A stretch of DNA of 64,000 bases from Chrysomallon squamiferum (Eukaryota > Mollusca > Gastropoda > Neomphalida > Peltospiridae): NCBI GenBank assembly GCA_012295275.1, contig CM022678.1, forward strand, positions 9,848,810 through 9,912,809, written 5' to 3'. The position numbers and the translations under genes were made by a program. The notes under the pieces were generated by a model. It did no database searches, was not told the DNA's origin, and worked only from the letters and a program-made list of their open reading frames with translations. Below, one piece after another: positions 50,815 to 64,000 of this stretch; the stretch's first letter is position 1; every line of letters starts with the position of its first letter.

Positions 50815-51267
50815 GTAATAGTAATAATAATAGATTGAGTGCTAATGTCATGCTATTAATAAAGATATGCATACAGTTTGGAGTGTTAATGAATTTATTT
50901 TATCAACTAAATGTAAAATCTTAGTAGAAAAATGTTATATATAAAATGTCCTCTATTTCTATATGCTGCTATGGCTAATACACGACATAAATAATTTTTA
51001 GTTAAATAATCACTTTATCTGTTTTAATTATTTTATTGTAATAGACCTAAACACTGCTGACTCACAAAACTTTGATTGTAGCTGATCATTAATGGCGTCG
51101 ACCAGTGACTTGTTAATAGGAAACTGAGCTGCCCACGTATAAACTGGTTTCGTGCTGTCTGGGATGTGGACATTCTGCCTGCAGAACGGGCAGCTTATTT
51201 CTGTATCGAAAATGTCCATACATAGACAGCAAGATAAGTTATCATCGGAGTTTGAAGCTGTTGCCAT
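49224..51267 (-). pseudogene. TRIM-like gene copy 2, RING deleted and frame broken
   Basis: Minus strand: RING exon 51267-51066 and large exon 50676-49224. Splice sites match copy 1 (CACAG/ATATG; TTTT/GTGAGT; TTTCAG/CTAAAAAGG). Against copy 1, the RING exon lacks 28 residues (84 nt, in frame) spanning CGHSFCSKC, so five of the eight zinc ligands are gone; CCLC and CPFC remain. The large exon lacks 16 nt between its acceptor and MDDKIEQL, so joining the exons is out of frame. From that ATG, 462 codons stay open: coiled coil (about residues 1-120), three 24-residue KQTDTLKHTDT repeats (149-218), then the propeller, including CDREGNIFVCS and CCDDNKLYVAQ. A deletion of about 39 bp replaced the FTWCKK end with a serine and a stop. 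Either a recent pseudogene, or a RING-less protein started at the internal ATG; the long open propeller leaves the latter possible. Confidence 0.75.
50731..50833. repeat. (AAT)n in the second intron of TRIM copy 2
   Basis: About 100 bp of (TAA)n with a few TAG, at the same site as 5102-5152. Another (AAT)n lies just before the RING exon (51278-51324), as in copy 1. Confidence 0.95.
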
Positions 51268-51272
51268 ATCTG

Positions 51273-51326
<54 letters not shown>

Positions 51327-51879
51327 GTGAAGGCTAAGAGAAACTAAGTAATAATAATAATAATAATAATAATAATTGAAAACAACTGACTGGAGGTAAA
51401 ATTGCGTATTAATCCCAGTTAATTCATACGACAAATGATATATACAAATAAATAAAATGAAATGATAAATATATAAACTTGGAACTATAACACTGTCATT
51501 TTATAAATGCACTAAATAAACTGTTTGTTTATTTATTTATTTAGTCTTATTTGTAAAATAAAAATGCATTACGAACTTGCTAAATTTAACCTTGTGACCT
51601 TTAATCTTAATTTTAGAAGGAAGACGACAAAACTAATATTATAAACGAAGTCGGCTGTAATAAATTGTATGAAGCAAAGAAAAAAATCACCAAAAAACCC
51701 CAACAAACTCAACATATGTGAGTATCCATGAATACTGCAAGGTAATATAGCACACCACTACAAAAGAAATCGTTTCTCGCAATGTGACGAGCTACTTTTC
51801 TTGAAAATCACATAGCTCGCACGATAAAGTAATCGTGGAATTGACTTTGAAAATAATATTTTAAAATATCTTAGAACAC

Positions 51880-51910
<31 letters not shown>

Positions 51911-51945
51911 CATAATAATAATAATAATCATAATAATAATAATAA
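51880..51945. repeat. (AAT)n tract in intron 1 of TRIM copy 2
   Basis: Imperfect (TAA)n with CAT interruptions. It follows a conserved block (51808-51850, CGCACGATAAAGTAATCGTGG) that is also found at 6060-6095 in unit 1. Confidence 0.9.
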
Positions 51946-52514
51946 ATTTCACTCTTTAGTCTTAAGAAATGAAAATTTTAAGAGCTGAAAAAATGTCTCC
52001 GATTGCTCGTCTGCAAAGTCAATTTACTCTTGCAGTAGTGAAGCCCGGTTTTTACAGACGACACTTACAGAGCGGAAGATACCAATTCATGTGAAGAAGT
52101 GGTAGGAGCTTTGAAGTTTGTATGTGTGTATGTGCGTGTGTGTGTACAAATTAAAATAAAATAAAATCAGTTTAGCAAATCGGAACGAATATCAATAAAT
52201 TAGCGACATTATTACACTGCAGTACATTGTATAACTGTGCTATCAACTTGAACTTACAGTGACATTCAAATGAATTCATATTTTATTATATTTATTATTA
52301 TTTTTTAGTCTTTCTTTGTTTCTTTTCTTTCTAATTATATTTGTTTGTTTTCATTCTATCGCTTTTATATCCTAGTTTGTTGTTGTTGTTGTTGTTTTTT
52401 GAGAGAGAGAGATATTGTATTGTATTATTGTAAATTAATAAATAAATAAATAATACTAACAATGCTAAAAATAACAACAATGAAAGTTAGGTTGTTGATG
52501 ATGATGATGATAAT

Positions 52515-52518
<4 letters not shown>

Positions 52519-52601
<83 letters not shown>
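52519..52601. repeat. (GA)n microsatellite in intron 1 of TRIM copy 2
   Basis: About 83 bp of (GA)n, counterpart of 7568-7712, again within 40 bp of the first-exon donor. Confidence 0.95.
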
Positions 52602-52605
<4 letters not shown>

Positions 52606-52643
52606 TTAATTACAATTTTTATCAAACAAAATGGAATTCTTAC

Positions 52644-52790
52644 CAGGTTGGATATTTTCTAACAAAGAGATGACAATGAGTCTGTGTTACCGTGGAAACC
52701 AGTTTACAGTTCTATGAGACAAACACAAATACGTGGTCTAATATACCCGCGTGAAGAGAACTTTGACCATCTCGTGATGGAGATAAAACT
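52644..52790 (-). other. Probable 5' non-coding first exon of TRIM copy 2
   Basis: Donor CCTG/GTAAGAATTC at 52644 on the minus strand, with flanking sequence nearly identical to the copy 1 exon ending at 7751. Upstream boundary not defined. If transcription still starts here, a transcript of copy 2 could be made even though its joined frame is broken. Confidence 0.55.
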
Positions 52791-52799
52791 CAGGTGAGG

Positions 52800-53375
52800 T
52801 ATTTCAGTTACAATGCATCACCTTATTTAGTAAACTGATAACTATTTACGTCAAATAAGAAAGATAACTAATCAACAACACACATTTATCTTCTGTCTTT
52901 AACATGCAATACAACATCCAGGTCCGGGTGTGTTTAAATAACGGGTGGGGTATGGTATTGGTATAGTTACTTATTACAACCACTGTTACCCGTAATGTAA
53001 CAGCTACTACAACATTTTTGTAACACTGTCACTGCTGTTAACTTGTATTACATTTTACAAATAGAACAAACAACAACTACTACTACAACTATTATTACTG
53101 CTGTTACTACAAATACTACTATTACTACACCTGCTGACAGTATTGTTGCTTCAAGAGCTTTACAACCACTACTAACTATTGTTACTATATTTGATAATAT
53201 ACTTCTAATTCTACCACTGCTACCACACTATCAGTACTTCTCCTATTACCTACTACTGCTAGTATTAGTACTATTATCAATGCTACTACCCTTCTGGTAC
53301 TAGTTCTAGTAATACTACAGTTGTTAATTCTACTCCTGCTGTTAACGCTTTACCACTACAACTACTACTACTACA

Positions 53376-53414
<39 letters not shown>

Positions 53415-53710
53415 GCTGCTGCTGCTATTACTACTAGTACTATAACTATTTCTATAGCAACTGCTATTAGTGTTACTGTCTTTATTGTCTTGTAAATTCA
53501 AATTTCTTGATGATCTAATTTTTCTTTGTTTAATATTAAGAATATCATTTGTTTAATCTATATATATTTAGTTATATAATGTTCAGTTCGTGTATAATTA
53601 ATTTATTACTAAAACACGTGCTAGCGATAACATGACCTACTCATCTGTTTTGTCAAGAGCAAAGTTTATTTGGTTATCTTAAATTTATTAGCTAGAGATA
53701 CATTCAGTAT
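52800..53710 (-). promoter_or_regulatory. Conserved upstream region of TRIM copy 2, candidate promoter
   Basis: Colinear with 7900-8680. The strongest block (about 53600-53705) has CACGTG and GATAACATGACCTACTCATC. ACT/AGT-type repeats interrupt it (53350-53420). A further diverged copy of the strongest block follows at 54715-54810. Confidence 0.4.
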
Positions 53711-53718
53711 AAGTCAAC

Positions 53719-53753
<35 letters not shown>

Positions 53754-53939
53754 ACGCATTTTCTCCTTTAGTATGCTGAATAATGACTCTCACACTTAGA
53801 TTAATAACTAACTAAATAAATAAAACAGAACGCATGATTTCATGAGAAAGCCGTGGAATTTTTATCTTAGCAGATTTGTTTCTTTGTTTCTTTATTTATT
53901 TATTAATATTATGATTTTTACTGTTATTATGTTAATTTA

Positions 53940-55170
<1,231 letters not shown>

Positions 55171-55199
55171 AATAAATAAATAAATAAATACATAAATAC

Positions 55200-56010
55200 A
55201 TATATTAACGTCCCTACTTTAAAAACAAACATGCAGATTATGCAGGTTATATTTCAGGAACAGACCGCCAAAGCGAATAAAATCACCTTCTGGTTTGATT
55301 TGAATCACTAAAAGATGATTACTTTGGTTTCACTATCATCAGTTTAGACAGAACATTTCTAAATCAGAGAGAGAAACACTAAACGTTTTCGATTATCTCC
55401 CCTCCTATGTAGTTCTGCTATATAAACAAACATGTTTCTGCTGTTTTCAAAATTCTAAAACTGTTTTTTTCTTTTTCTTTTTTAACTTCTTTTGGTACGA
55501 CTAAGAAAATGTGATAGTTTTCAATTCTACATTTTACTATTGCTTCTACTAGTATTACTATTGCTGCTATTATTTCTAGTTATACTACTACTACTAATTC
55601 TATTACTAACTGCTGCAACATTATCTGTATCAGTATTTCCACAATCACATCTATTACTTCTACTATTATTTCAAAACTATATAAATAAAAATATTCCTCT
55701 CAAATATTTCTCGTCTGATGAAAATGCTAGCTACAAATATGTAATGAAAAACACAAAACAAAATAATTTGAAATATTTATTTGAACAAGAAAAAGAAAAG
55801 ATCAACATCAAAACTACTTTTCATATGAAAACTTTAATTTTAGAAAAGCCTCAACAAAATACATAATTAAAAATTTAGAAAAACATGGTCTAAGATGTAC
55901 CTGAACTTTCAAATTAAAATGTATTTAAAATGTTTCAACAGGTGTTAAAGTGCTGAGAGTGCTATAAAATATAAATGTACCAAGATTTCTGATTGTCCAG
56001 TGAAAGTATA
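55200..56010. other. No gene seen
   Basis: Includes an ACT-type repeat at 55540-55680 that produces a leucine-rich open frame. Nothing with splice or protein evidence. Confidence 0.55.
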
Positions 56011-56014
56011 TTAA

Positions 56015-56650
56015 TAAAACAAAACAAAAGAATACCAAGACATTTGGTTAGAAAAAAAATGTAAGATGTACTAAACAACTTGTCATACAATGTAATCTGC
56101 AAATTAATCATTAAGAAAATATCTTCCAAACAACATATCTTCTTCCATTTTATCTTTTATTAGCATACTTTTTCATAAATCTTTACCAGTACATTCATAA
56201 AAAATAATCATAATAATAAAATTATCTCCCTTGAGCTATACAATTTGTAGTTTTTTTTAAAGCAGTAAATCAAGGATTTCTAAATCAGTCATTTTTAAAA
56301 ATAATTTCTTTTTCACACACTTGACTGTCTGGTCCAAACATTCTGTCTACTGGTCTATGTCTGACTGTATCTTGCATGAATGACACTTTGAATCTGAAAT
56401 CACAGTTTCACATATTTATAAATTCTTGTGTAAGTGCAGTCCACATAACAGGTAACTGTTTTTTTTTTCAGTCCTTCATATTTGTTGTGGAGATATGTTA
56501 TCTTCTGCTGATTCTTCTGTTTAATTTGTTCAGTACAGTGAGAAAACTTGAAGAACTTGGAGATAAAAACAACAAGTCACTTAGAATCAATGTCACTTCT
56601 CACATTTTCTTTCATTCTCAAAACAAGCTTATGAAAAAGGACCCTGAAGA
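56015..56650 (-). pseudogene. Terminal exon pair, inverted paralogue of 30899-31650
   Basis: Minus strand. The first block (about 56640-56470) reads LVVFISKFFKFSHCTEQIKQ, then KITYLHNKYEGL, after a stop in the same place as in the plus-strand copy. The second block (about 56395-56290), after GTGATTTCAG, reads FKVSFMQDTVRHRPVDRMFG, then PDSQVCEKEIIFKND and a stop. The second block is better preserved here than at 31131. The common sequence runs on into non-coding DNA to about 56015. A plus-strand open frame over it is a shadow. Confidence 0.4.
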
Positions 56651-56699
56651 AAAAAATAAAATAAATATTATTAATTAAAATAATAGTCAGAGTTGTATA

Positions 56700-57860
56700 A
56701 ACAATAGTATACAATTTACCATGAAAGTAGATATGAGTCAAATGGGATGGGTTATGACTTAATTATTTTCATGACTTTTTACTTACTGTTAAAAAGCTAT
56801 TTATTCCATGGACAAAATCAATTTACTTTAGCACTGATTTTATTTTATTTCACTTTATTTCATTGTGAATCATTTAATTTATTTCAGTTCAGCTCAGTTC
56901 TGTTCAATTCATTTATTGTATTGTATTGTATTTCATAGTATTTGATTTTATTGTATTATTATTTCGTTTCATTTCATTTATTGTATTTCACAGCACCCCA
57001 CTGCATTTCATTTAATTTCATTTCATTGATTTCACTGTATTTGCTTTGATTTCCTTCAGTTCACTGTTTCTATGTGTATGTATATGGAGGTTTGTGTGTG
57101 CATATTTTAATGTGTGTCAATCTTTGCATGTTCATGTGTTGATGTGTGTGAATCTTTTGAGGTGCATGTGTTGATGTGTGTGAATCTTTGGAGGTGCATG
57201 TGTTGATGTGTGTGTGTGTGATATACTAATATTTATATATATCTCTACAAGTAATTTTGTCAGTTTCCCATTTATAACTGTTACCTGTGTAGACTCCATC
57301 TTAGTAGTTTTAGTTCTGAATGTAAATATTTTCGAATTACATTCATTTATAACTGAAAGAATGAAACAGATAAATTATATTTCAATCATTAACAACAATT
57401 AAACTTTCTCATACATTTTGACAAGTTTCTGAAATTACTCAAATATTATTTACACGGAAATTATTTCTAATATATGGATTAACTGAAATTTAAAATTCAT
57501 AAGTTCTGAGCATTTCTAAAATTAATCAAGTTTAAGTTACACAGAGGTAACTATTATTAATAAAATTTATTCATAAATTCTGACAAGTTTCTTAAACACT
57601 ATTAACGGCTTTGAAATGTTTCTTAATTCCAGAAATGAGACGTTTAACTTAACTTTTTGAATAGCACAAAAGCTACTAATGCAAACATAAACCAGAAACT
57701 GATTGACTGAATATATAAAGAGCATGACAATATTATTAAAAATCAAAAAAAAGATAATGATAGAAATGCTGACCATTCAGATTCAAAGAGATAAACTCAA
57801 AATATGAATAAACTAAGAATGCTTGAAGTGAACAATTTAACCTGAGAACCAGATAGAACT
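56700..57860. other. Non-coding; CATTTCATTT-type low-complexity DNA
   Basis: 56840-57060 is a loose TTTCATTTTATT-type repeat, and 57090-57215 has GTGTTGATGTGTGTGAATC-type short repeats. A small minus-strand open block between TTACATTCAG and CACAG/GTAACA (about 57288-57319) is too short to judge. Confidence 0.45.
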
Positions 57861-57867
57861 GACTCAC

Positions 57868-57984
57868 CTGAGCATGTTTTGTTGTCTGAATTCAAGGTAA
57901 ACATTTCTACACAAACACTGCTCCACTGTGTCATGCACCCTGCACCCCTGTTCACACGAACTGTTCACTGCAGCACTGTCACAA
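57868..57984 (-). pseudogene. EGF-like domain exon with a 2-nt frameshift
   Basis: Minus strand. Acceptor TATGTTCAG and donor TCAG/GTGAGT bound 117 bp. It reads CDSAAVNSSCEQGCRVHDTV and EQCLCRN in one frame, then FTLNSDNKTCS in another. The six cysteines have EGF-like order, and the second part is a standard EGF ending. The expected length without the 2-nt loss (119) fits the exon's phases. EGF domains are extracellular adhesion or ligand modules. The frameshift implies a dead exon or an assembly error. Confidence 0.65.
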
Positions 57985-58889
57985 CTGAACATAAAATAGT
58001 TTTATAACTTTATTATATTTTGTCACAACTAAAATAAAATAATTTACAATTTTATCACATTCTGACACAAATGAAAATAAATTAGTTTATAATTTTATAA
58101 AATTTTGACACAATTAAAATAACAAGAACAGATGTTGCTTTTCTCATTGTTAGTTCAAGAATGATACAAAGGATTCATTCGACTATAAAAAAAATGATAT
58201 TTTACATCAATGAATCAATTAATTAATTAATAAATATCTGTTTAATAATAGTTTAATTATTAGTTGTCAAAAAAAAAGTTTATTTTTATTTTGATTATTT
58301 TTAATTTTTTCATAATGTTCTTGAAAATTAATGAGACTCAAACTGCAAAAATAAAGTTAGCTGGTAACAAACAGGGTTTGTTTTTGTTTCTTTTTTTCTT
58401 TTTAATTTCTTAGTCACTGAAAGCTGATTATCTGTTAAATACACATTCTCTTAATTTTGAATAAAAATTATAAAAAAATTATTATATTTATTTATTTATT
58501 TATTAATTTTTAATGCAAAACAAACTTAACTGTATGACAGCTGTATTAATTAACTCATTTCTCAGTTCAAAACAGCTATTCTGTTTTCTATGGTAATTAA
58601 AATCACAAAAATATGTAAAAAATTCATCAATCATTTGTATCATTTAAGTATTTTTTAAATGAAAAGGACTCATTGTTATACTATTTATTAAGTAATAGGA
58701 AATCATTTGTAAGATTTAACTATTTCATAAATAATAAGAAATCATTTGTAACATATAACTATTTATTAAGCAATAAGGAATTATTCATTGAATATAGCTG
58801 TTTATTATATAAAACATTATAATTAGAACTTGTTACCAATTTTTTTAACATTGTAAATTAACTATTTATTAAGAATATATTCTACTTAC

Positions 58890-59026
58890 CTATACATTCA
58901 AATGATAGGAGACTGGTAGGCTTTTACAGTTGCTGTTTGCTTGACATGAAATTGTTGAAACACTTACATTCATCTCTGTTGTTTTCACATCACACACCAC
59001 CCAGCCAGCTTTACACTGACAATGGT
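58890..59026 (-). pseudogene. EGF-like half-domain exon with terminal stop
   Basis: Minus strand. Acceptor TTTGCCTCTCAG and donor ATAG/GTAAGT. It encodes DHCQCKAGWVVCDVKTTEMN, then VSVSTISCQANSNCKSLPVS and YHLNV-stop. CxCxxGW is the EGF signature, followed by the start of a second EGF-like unit. The stop falls at the very end of the exon, and the length does not keep frame, so this exon has probably decayed. Confidence 0.55.
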
Positions 59027-59226
59027 CTGAGAGGCAAAAATAAAATTTTAGTGTTAGAATTTTTTTATAAAACAAAATTTACATTAAAAATATATTCTAA
59101 ATATCATAAAAACTGTATAATTTTATAGAATAAGTTGCTTCAAATTTCAAAAAAGAATTATATTTTTTCAATATTTGAAAATTTATTTTTACATTATTGT
59201 ATTTTGTAATGAGAAATTCTGTTTAC

Positions 59227-59358
59227 TAACAAATGTTCTCTGGTCATTTTCAAGTTTCTTCCCAGTCAGACAGGAACAAGTGAATCCACTGATTCTATTA
59301 GTACAAGTACCAGTATACTTAGTAATCCTAACATCAGTTGATTTACACTCATTTAGAT
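59227..59358 (-). pseudogene. Calcium-binding EGF-like exon missing its last cysteine
   Basis: Minus strand. Acceptor TTATTTAG and donor GTTA/GTAAAC bound a fully open 132-bp exon with phase 1 at both ends, typical of EGF modules. It reads LNECKSTDVRITKYTGTCTN, then RISGFTCSCLTGKKLENDQR, then TFVSK. The (D)LNEC start and the GFTCSC core indicate a calcium-binding EGF-like domain. The sixth cysteine is phenylalanine (TGT to TTT). The frame is intact, so it may belong to a functional or only recently lost gene. Confidence 0.65.
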
Positions 59359-59361
59359 CTA

Positions 59362-59406
<45 letters not shown>

Positions 59407-59504
59407 GTAAAAAGCTTGTTTCAGTATTTGTGAAACCAAGGACTTTTTAATCTGAGACAAGTCTTGCACTTTTTGCTACAATTCAAAGAAACAAAAATGC
59501 TAAC

Positions 59505-59605
59505 CTTTCTCATACTTTTTCAAGTAGTAACCATAGTGACATAAACTGCCTTCAGCTTTATGACAAATCTGTTCCCATATCAACCCTGACTTCTACATTC
59601 TCAGT
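59505..59605 (-). pseudogene. Degenerate EGF-like exon
   Basis: Minus strand. Acceptor TTGTTTCAG and donor AAAG/GTTAGC. One frame gives ECRSQG-stop-YGNRF; another gives CHKAEGSLCHYGYYLKKYEK, a weak EGF pattern (C-x(7)-C-x2-GYYL). Indels separate them. Order with the three exons downstream indicates a run of at least four EGF-like exons on this strand. Confidence 0.4.
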
Positions 59606-59852
59606 CTGAAACAAAAGTAATTTATTGTTTGAAAAACTTTTTTTGACTTGTTTCTTTTTTCTTCATTTTTTTTTAATCAGTTTTTTTATGTCAATTTAAT
59701 ATTAATATGAAATGCATTAAAAACAGCATAGTTCAAAAATGATAATGACTTTTTTTATTGTTTTAAAAATTAAATAAACAAACAAAAATTATAGGAGTAA
59801 TTAATGATAGATATAAATCGCTGTCTTTTCACTGTTAACTCATTGTTCACTT

Positions 59853-61410
<1,558 letters not shown>

Positions 61411-61590
61411 ATGCAATATTGTTACTAATAATGCAACAAATATATTTATATACTGAATAAAAACGAAACATAATCGCTAAGACCCGGATTTAAAACATCG
61501 ATTGTGTTTTTGTGTCTTATTTTTTGTTGTATTTTCCTGGCTTAGCAATTTTCGTTCGTGCGGTTGTTTCTCAGATTTTATTTTTATTGT

Positions 61591-61627
61591 GTGTGTGTGT
61601 GTGTGTGTGTATATGTATGTGTTTGTG

Positions 61628-61692
<65 letters not shown>
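61591..61692. repeat. (GT)n microsatellite
   Basis: Nearly pure (GT)n, at the place where unit 2 has the 1-kb degenerate GT satellite. Flanking phrases CGGTTGTTTCTC and CTTTTTTCTTCTTTCCTTTT are shared. Confidence 0.95.
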
Positions 61693-61695
<3 letters not shown>

Positions 61696-61839
61696 TTCGT
61701 CTTTTTTCTTCTTTCCTTTTATTTGTTTATTTCTTTCTTTGGATTAAAAAAATAAATAAATACAAAATTGAACCTAACTTCATGTCTAAGAAATTTATAA
61801 AAGATGTCAAGCAGAATAAAAATGTAAAGGTTGGAAACT

Positions 61840-61965
61840 TTTTTCAAACACGTGGGCCGACGGTGCGCACCTTTTGCACGTGTTGAAACATTTCTCCCGA
61901 CCCGCGGGGAAAGTGCCACAGAGCTTTTTCACATGTTGAAAATGCTAGGGATCTCCAAAACAATA
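61840..61965. promoter_or_regulatory. Conserved GC-rich island in TRIM unit 3
   Basis: Counterpart of 48375-48500: CACGTGGGCCGACGGTGCGC, TTTTGCACGTGTTGAAACAT, TTCTCCCGACCCGCGGGGAA. The two CACGTG-type motifs are retained while the surrounding repeats changed greatly. Function inferred only. Confidence 0.35.
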
Positions 61966-62273
61966 ATTTGTATTAGCTGTTAATAATAAATTTATAATAA
62001 ATCTCAACAGTGAACTACTTTGTTCTACACTGATATTATGCACATTAATTATATTATACAGACAGACACGCATACAGTTAGGTGGATATATAGTAGCTAT
62101 ACAGAAAAAGAGATCACGAAACAATGTAAAATAGTTTTAAAATTTAAATTAAATAATGACATAAGAATTTTACTTATTATCATATAAATATTTTATTGCA
62201 GTATTGATTGTACAAGTATACAACATTATTTCAAATAAACCACTTTACAAAATAATATAATAGTTTACATGTA

Positions 62274-62276
<3 letters not shown>

Positions 62277-62348
<72 letters not shown>
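62277..62348. repeat. (GA)n microsatellite downstream of TRIM copy 3
   Basis: About 72 bp of (GA)n, counterpart of those after copies 1 and 2. Confidence 0.95.
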
Positions 62349-62350
<2 letters not shown>

Positions 62351-62592
62351 TAAATGACATAACTTGGTGAACATTTCAAAAGTAAATCTGTTTTAAAGTG
62401 AAATCTATTTTTTAATTTAGCAAGGTTAATTGATAAAGTAATTCATAATAATTAAATAAAGTAAACAAATTAACTAAATTAATTACCTTACAGTAAATAA
62501 ATAACTGATTTTCTGTTTATTTACAAGAAAGAAATGTCTGTGGACTTTCAGCTTCAAAACAGTTAAGTGAAACTAAGCAGACAGTTAGAAGT

Positions 62593-64000
62593 TTACTTTT
62601 TACACCAAGTAAATATTTTTATTTTATTGTTAGTTAACACGCAGAGTTTGTTGTCATCACAACAGACAAAGTAAGCACTGTACAGTCGATCCTGGCGTGT
62701 GAGGATGTCACGTATAATGTTACCATCTCGTGATAACTGAACAATACAATTTCTATCTCTACTACAAACAAAAATATTTCCCTCCCTGTCACATGTAACA
62801 CCTGTCAAGTTTCTCAGTATGCCTGAATCACGTGACTTCCATTTGACGTCACCTGATGACGTCACAAAAAATAAACTGTTTACATTTCTTCTCTTTGACA
62901 CAACAATCAGACATTGATCGAGAACTGTGAGACTGCACGGACTTGGGATCAAATCTGTTGAGATAGAATTAATAAGCTGACCACTGTCTGTCAGTATGTC
63001 CAAGTACTGACTAAACAACCCTCCACCAGTGACCACGAGACGGTTGCCAGGTAACACAGCGATATAGAGATACACTTTACCAGTTGTAATTGTTTTTATC
63101 GGTTTGAAGTTTTCAAAATTTAAAAACAATATTTTATTTTCACGTGGCAGAGCAATGACAACAACAACATCACCCCGCTGATCACGTGACTCAGCAAGAC
63201 CGCATGGACCAGTGGAAGTCACGTGTTTGTTTATCAGTGATTTTCTTTCTAAACAAAAACATTTTACACATTTATTGTCTCTATCACTAACAACAATTTT
63301 ACTCTTGTCCTCACCTAAAACCAGGATGGAAGACACTGAAGGATTTTCTTTATCTGTTTGTGTTTTTGTGTTAATGGTGTCTGTGTGTTTGAGTGTGTCT
63401 GTCTGTTTGTCTATCTGTGTATCTGTGTGTTGTGTTTTTGTGTTAATGGTGTCTGTATGTTTGAGTGTGTCTGTCTGTTTGTCTATCTGTGTGTCTGTTT
63501 GGATGTTTCTGATTATTTCACCAATGTGCACAGACATTTCTTTCTTTTTGTCAGATTTTCTTAGATTTATTTTGAATTCTGCTTTTTCTATTTGTGGAAG
63601 AGATTTTGTCAGAAACTCGGAAGTAGTGTTTTGAAGTTTGGTGAAGTTTGGAAGATTTGTTTTTATGTCTGATTCTGATTTTTGCTCTAATAAATGTTCA
63701 ATACGTTTTATGGATTTTTCATTTTCATCAATTAGGTGTTTGTGTTCACTAAACAATTTGTCTATTTCTGAGTTTAGAAAGGTCTGAGATTTTTCTATTT
63801 CTCTCATTAGCCTGTCTTGTTCTTTGTGGACTGCGGCTGTGAAATCTGTGATTAGTGTGTTACCAATCCTTCTGACATCTTCTGTGGTGTCCACGACGTT
63901 GATGTCGACGGCTTGGCGAAGTTGCCCAATCTTATCATCCATCTCTGTCTTAAGAATTTCTTTGTAGGATTTGAGACTCTCAGAAACAGAAGTAAGAATT
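62593..64000 (-). CDS. TRIM-like coiled-coil/propeller protein, C-terminal exon (copy 3, partial)
   Basis: Minus strand, running off the right edge. From MDDKIGQLRQ (ATG at 63942) 449 codons are open, and the frame also continues upstream to 64000 (...SESLKSYKEILKTE), as in the copy 1 exon. A coiled coil spans about residues 1-120 (TAAVHKEQDRLMREIEKSQT). Two 24-residue repeats (TQIDKQTDTLKHTDTINTKT) lie at about 151-197. The rest is a beta-propeller of NHL-like type: KIVVSDRDNKCVKCFCLERK, RENKILFLNFENF, LDILTDSGQLINSIS, TSSGDVKWKSRD, CDREGNIFVCSRDRNCIVQL, FVCCDDNKLCV, ending IKIFTWCKK. This is the most complete propeller of the three. The RING exon should lie beyond the window. By family it would ubiquitinate or bind targets through the propeller. 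Likely functional, but the RING is unseen. Confidence 0.8.
   Translation of the reverse strand, partial: ILTSVSESLKSYKEILKTEMDDKIGQLRQAVDINVVDTTEDVRRIGNTLITDFTAAVHKEQDRLMREIEKSQTFLNSEIDKLFSEHKHLIDENEKSIKRIEHLLEQKSESDIKTNLPNFTKLQNTTSEFLTKSLPQIEKAEFKINLRKSDKKKEMSVHIGEIIRNIQTDTQIDKQTDTLKHTDTINTKTQHTDTQIDKQTDTLKHTDTINTKTQTDKENPSVSSILVLGEDKSKIVVSDRDNKCVKCFCLERKSLINKHVTSTGPCGLAESRDQRGDVVVVIALPRENKILFLNFENFKPIKTITTGKVYLYIAVLPGNRLVVTGGGLFSQYLDILTDSGQLINSISTDLIPSPCSLTVLDQCLIVVSKRRNVNSLFFVTSSGDVKWKSRDSGILRNLTGVTCDREGNIFVCSRDRNCIVQLSRDGNIIRDILTRQDRLYSAYFVCCDDNKLCVLTNNKIKIFTWCKK

Noticed and set aside
55492-55866. Leucine-rich membrane protein of 124 residues
   Set aside because: The leucine run is an ACT/CTA trinucleotide repeat and the remainder has no coding signal or splice support.

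Overview
This is an AT-rich, intron-bearing animal genomic window that is very rich in microsatellites. The organism is probably a lophotrochozoan, most likely a mollusc. That is inferred from the (GA)n/(CT)n arrays, many decayed retroelements, and locally expanded RING/coiled-coil/propeller (TRIM-like) genes; no species-specific marker was found. There is one 200-base assembly gap (516-715). I found no operons, CRISPR arrays, rRNA or convincing tRNA genes. Most long open frames are simple repeats read through.

The main content is a family of TRIM-like E3 ubiquitin-ligase genes, all on the minus strand, in a repeated segmental unit. Copy 1 (4098-5657, with a 5' non-coding exon ending at 7751) has an intact RING but has lost most of its C-terminal propeller in frame. 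Copy 2 (49224-51267, 5' exon ending at 52644) keeps the propeller but has lost 28 residues of the RING in frame, and has a 16-nt deletion that breaks the frame between its coding exons. Copy 3 (62593 to beyond 64000) has an intact coiled coil and propeller; its RING exon lies outside the window. Splice signals, the 5' exon and about 1 kb of upstream DNA are conserved between copies 1 and 2. A fourth, gene-less piece of the unit lies at 39600-41450.

Between the TRIM units are relics. There is a MULE-type transposase C-terminus in two pieces (12960-13310 and 43161-43385), a Ty3/Gypsy-type element (about 25480-27900, plus strand), and a LINE (about 34100-36573, plus strand, ending in poly-A). 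There are also several tandem-repeat families: 86 bp at 13.9-14.8 kb, 40 bp at 12.6-12.9 kb, 49 bp at 23.5-24.2 kb, 24 bp at 40.6-41.4 kb, and a roughly 150-bp interspersed satellite.

A second layer consists of scattered exons with good splice sites, belonging to one or more unidentified, probably secreted or membrane, protein genes. These include cysteine-bearing paralogous exons at 9282-9383 (minus) and 28908-29010 (plus), a run of EGF-like exons on the minus strand (57868-59605) with frameshifts and a missing cysteine, and two paralogous terminal exon sets in inverted orientation (30900-31240 and 56300-56650). A possible receptor tail with a YEEI motif lies at 39895-40128. Most of these look like decayed duplicates.

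In outline: 0-9.2 kb, TRIM unit 1; 9.2-25 kb, repeats and exon relics; 25-28 kb, Gypsy relic; 28-32 kb, exon relics; 32-36.6 kb, A-rich DNA and LINE; 36.6-39.6 kb, isolated exons; 39.6-43.4 kb, truncated unit, minisatellite and MULE piece; 44-55 kb, TRIM unit 2; 55-59.8 kb, EGF/terminal-exon relic; 59.8-64 kb, TRIM unit 3.
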